Below are positions 22,661-24,149 of a stretch of DNA of 24,149 bases, piece after piece. A model generated the notes under the pieces. The model searched no databases. It was not told the DNA's origin and saw only the letters and a program-made list of their open reading frames with translations. Source of the DNA: Acididesulfobacillus acetoxydans (GTDB lineage: Bacteria; Bacillota; Desulfitobacteriia; Desulfitobacteriales; Desulfitobacteriaceae); the NCBI RefSeq assembly GCF_900016645.1, contig NZ_CDGJ01000031.1, one strand, 5' to 3'. The first letter of the stretch is position 1; each line of letters opens with the position of its first letter. The translations under genes and the position numbers were made by a program.

Positions 22661-22804
22661 ACAAGGACAGCCAATGAGACTCGTCAAGAGAATCTTATAA
22701 GAGAGCCAAGGAGCTTTCGTAAGAGGGAATCTGCTTTTTCTGTGAGGGAAGGCGGCCGGAGCAATCCGGGCGGTTGAAGGCACAGGGGAAGTCAAGATAA
22801 AAGT

Positions 22805-24149
<1,345 letters not shown>

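Overview
The window comes from an endospore-forming, low-G+C-lineage Gram-positive bacterium of the class Clostridia, with a moderately GC-rich genome. Three things point there. The partial 16S rRNA reads like the Peptococcaceae/Desulfitobacteriaceae group (judged by eye, genus not resolved). Dipicolinate synthase genes dpaA/dpaB (spore core) are present. The gene order matches the Bacillus subtilis infB-rbfA-truB-ribF-rpsO-pnp-ylxY-mlpA-ymxH-spoVFA-spoVFB-asd-dapG-dapA-rnjB block, with nrnA, dacF, dut, a small membrane-protein gene and dapB added between its members.

Bases 1-5572 are a tightly packed translation/RNA block: the 3' part of infB, then rbfA, nrnA, truB and ribF (with overlapping or near-overlapping ends), and rpsO with its own promoter and a strong terminator. 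Bases 5813-12781 hold pnp, a YlxY-type polysaccharide deacetylase, a DacF-type D,D-carboxypeptidase with an internal 48-bp tandem repeat, an M16 peptidase, dUTPase, a small membrane protein of unknown function and a YlmC/YmxH PRC-barrel protein. Bases 12778-19003 are the lysine/dipicolinate block: dapB, dpaA, dpaB, asd, dapG, dapA. It makes aspartyl phosphate, aspartate semialdehyde, dihydrodipicolinate, and from that either tetrahydrodipicolinate (lysine, diaminopimelate) or dipicolinic acid for the spore. A 416-bp repeat-rich spacer interrupts this block between dpaB and asd.

Bases 19004-20394 are mostly non-coding. They hold one reverse-strand gene (a cysteine-rich DUF6125-like protein) and a strong promoter for rnj that carries a 20-bp tandem direct repeat and a palindrome at the start site. 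RNase J follows (20395-22059). Then come a 17-bp perfect hairpin, a second copy of the dispersed repeat, three sigma-A promoters, a leader and the first ~1345 nt of a 16S rRNA gene, cut by the window end.

No phage, transposase, CRISPR, toxin or defence genes are seen. The coding part is ordinary housekeeping and sporulation. The less ordinary material is in the spacers: palindromic dispersed repeats, a promoter with operator-like repeats ahead of rnj, hairpins covering ribosome binding sites, and the tandem repeat inside dacF. Roughly half of the genes appear to use GTG or TTG starts.
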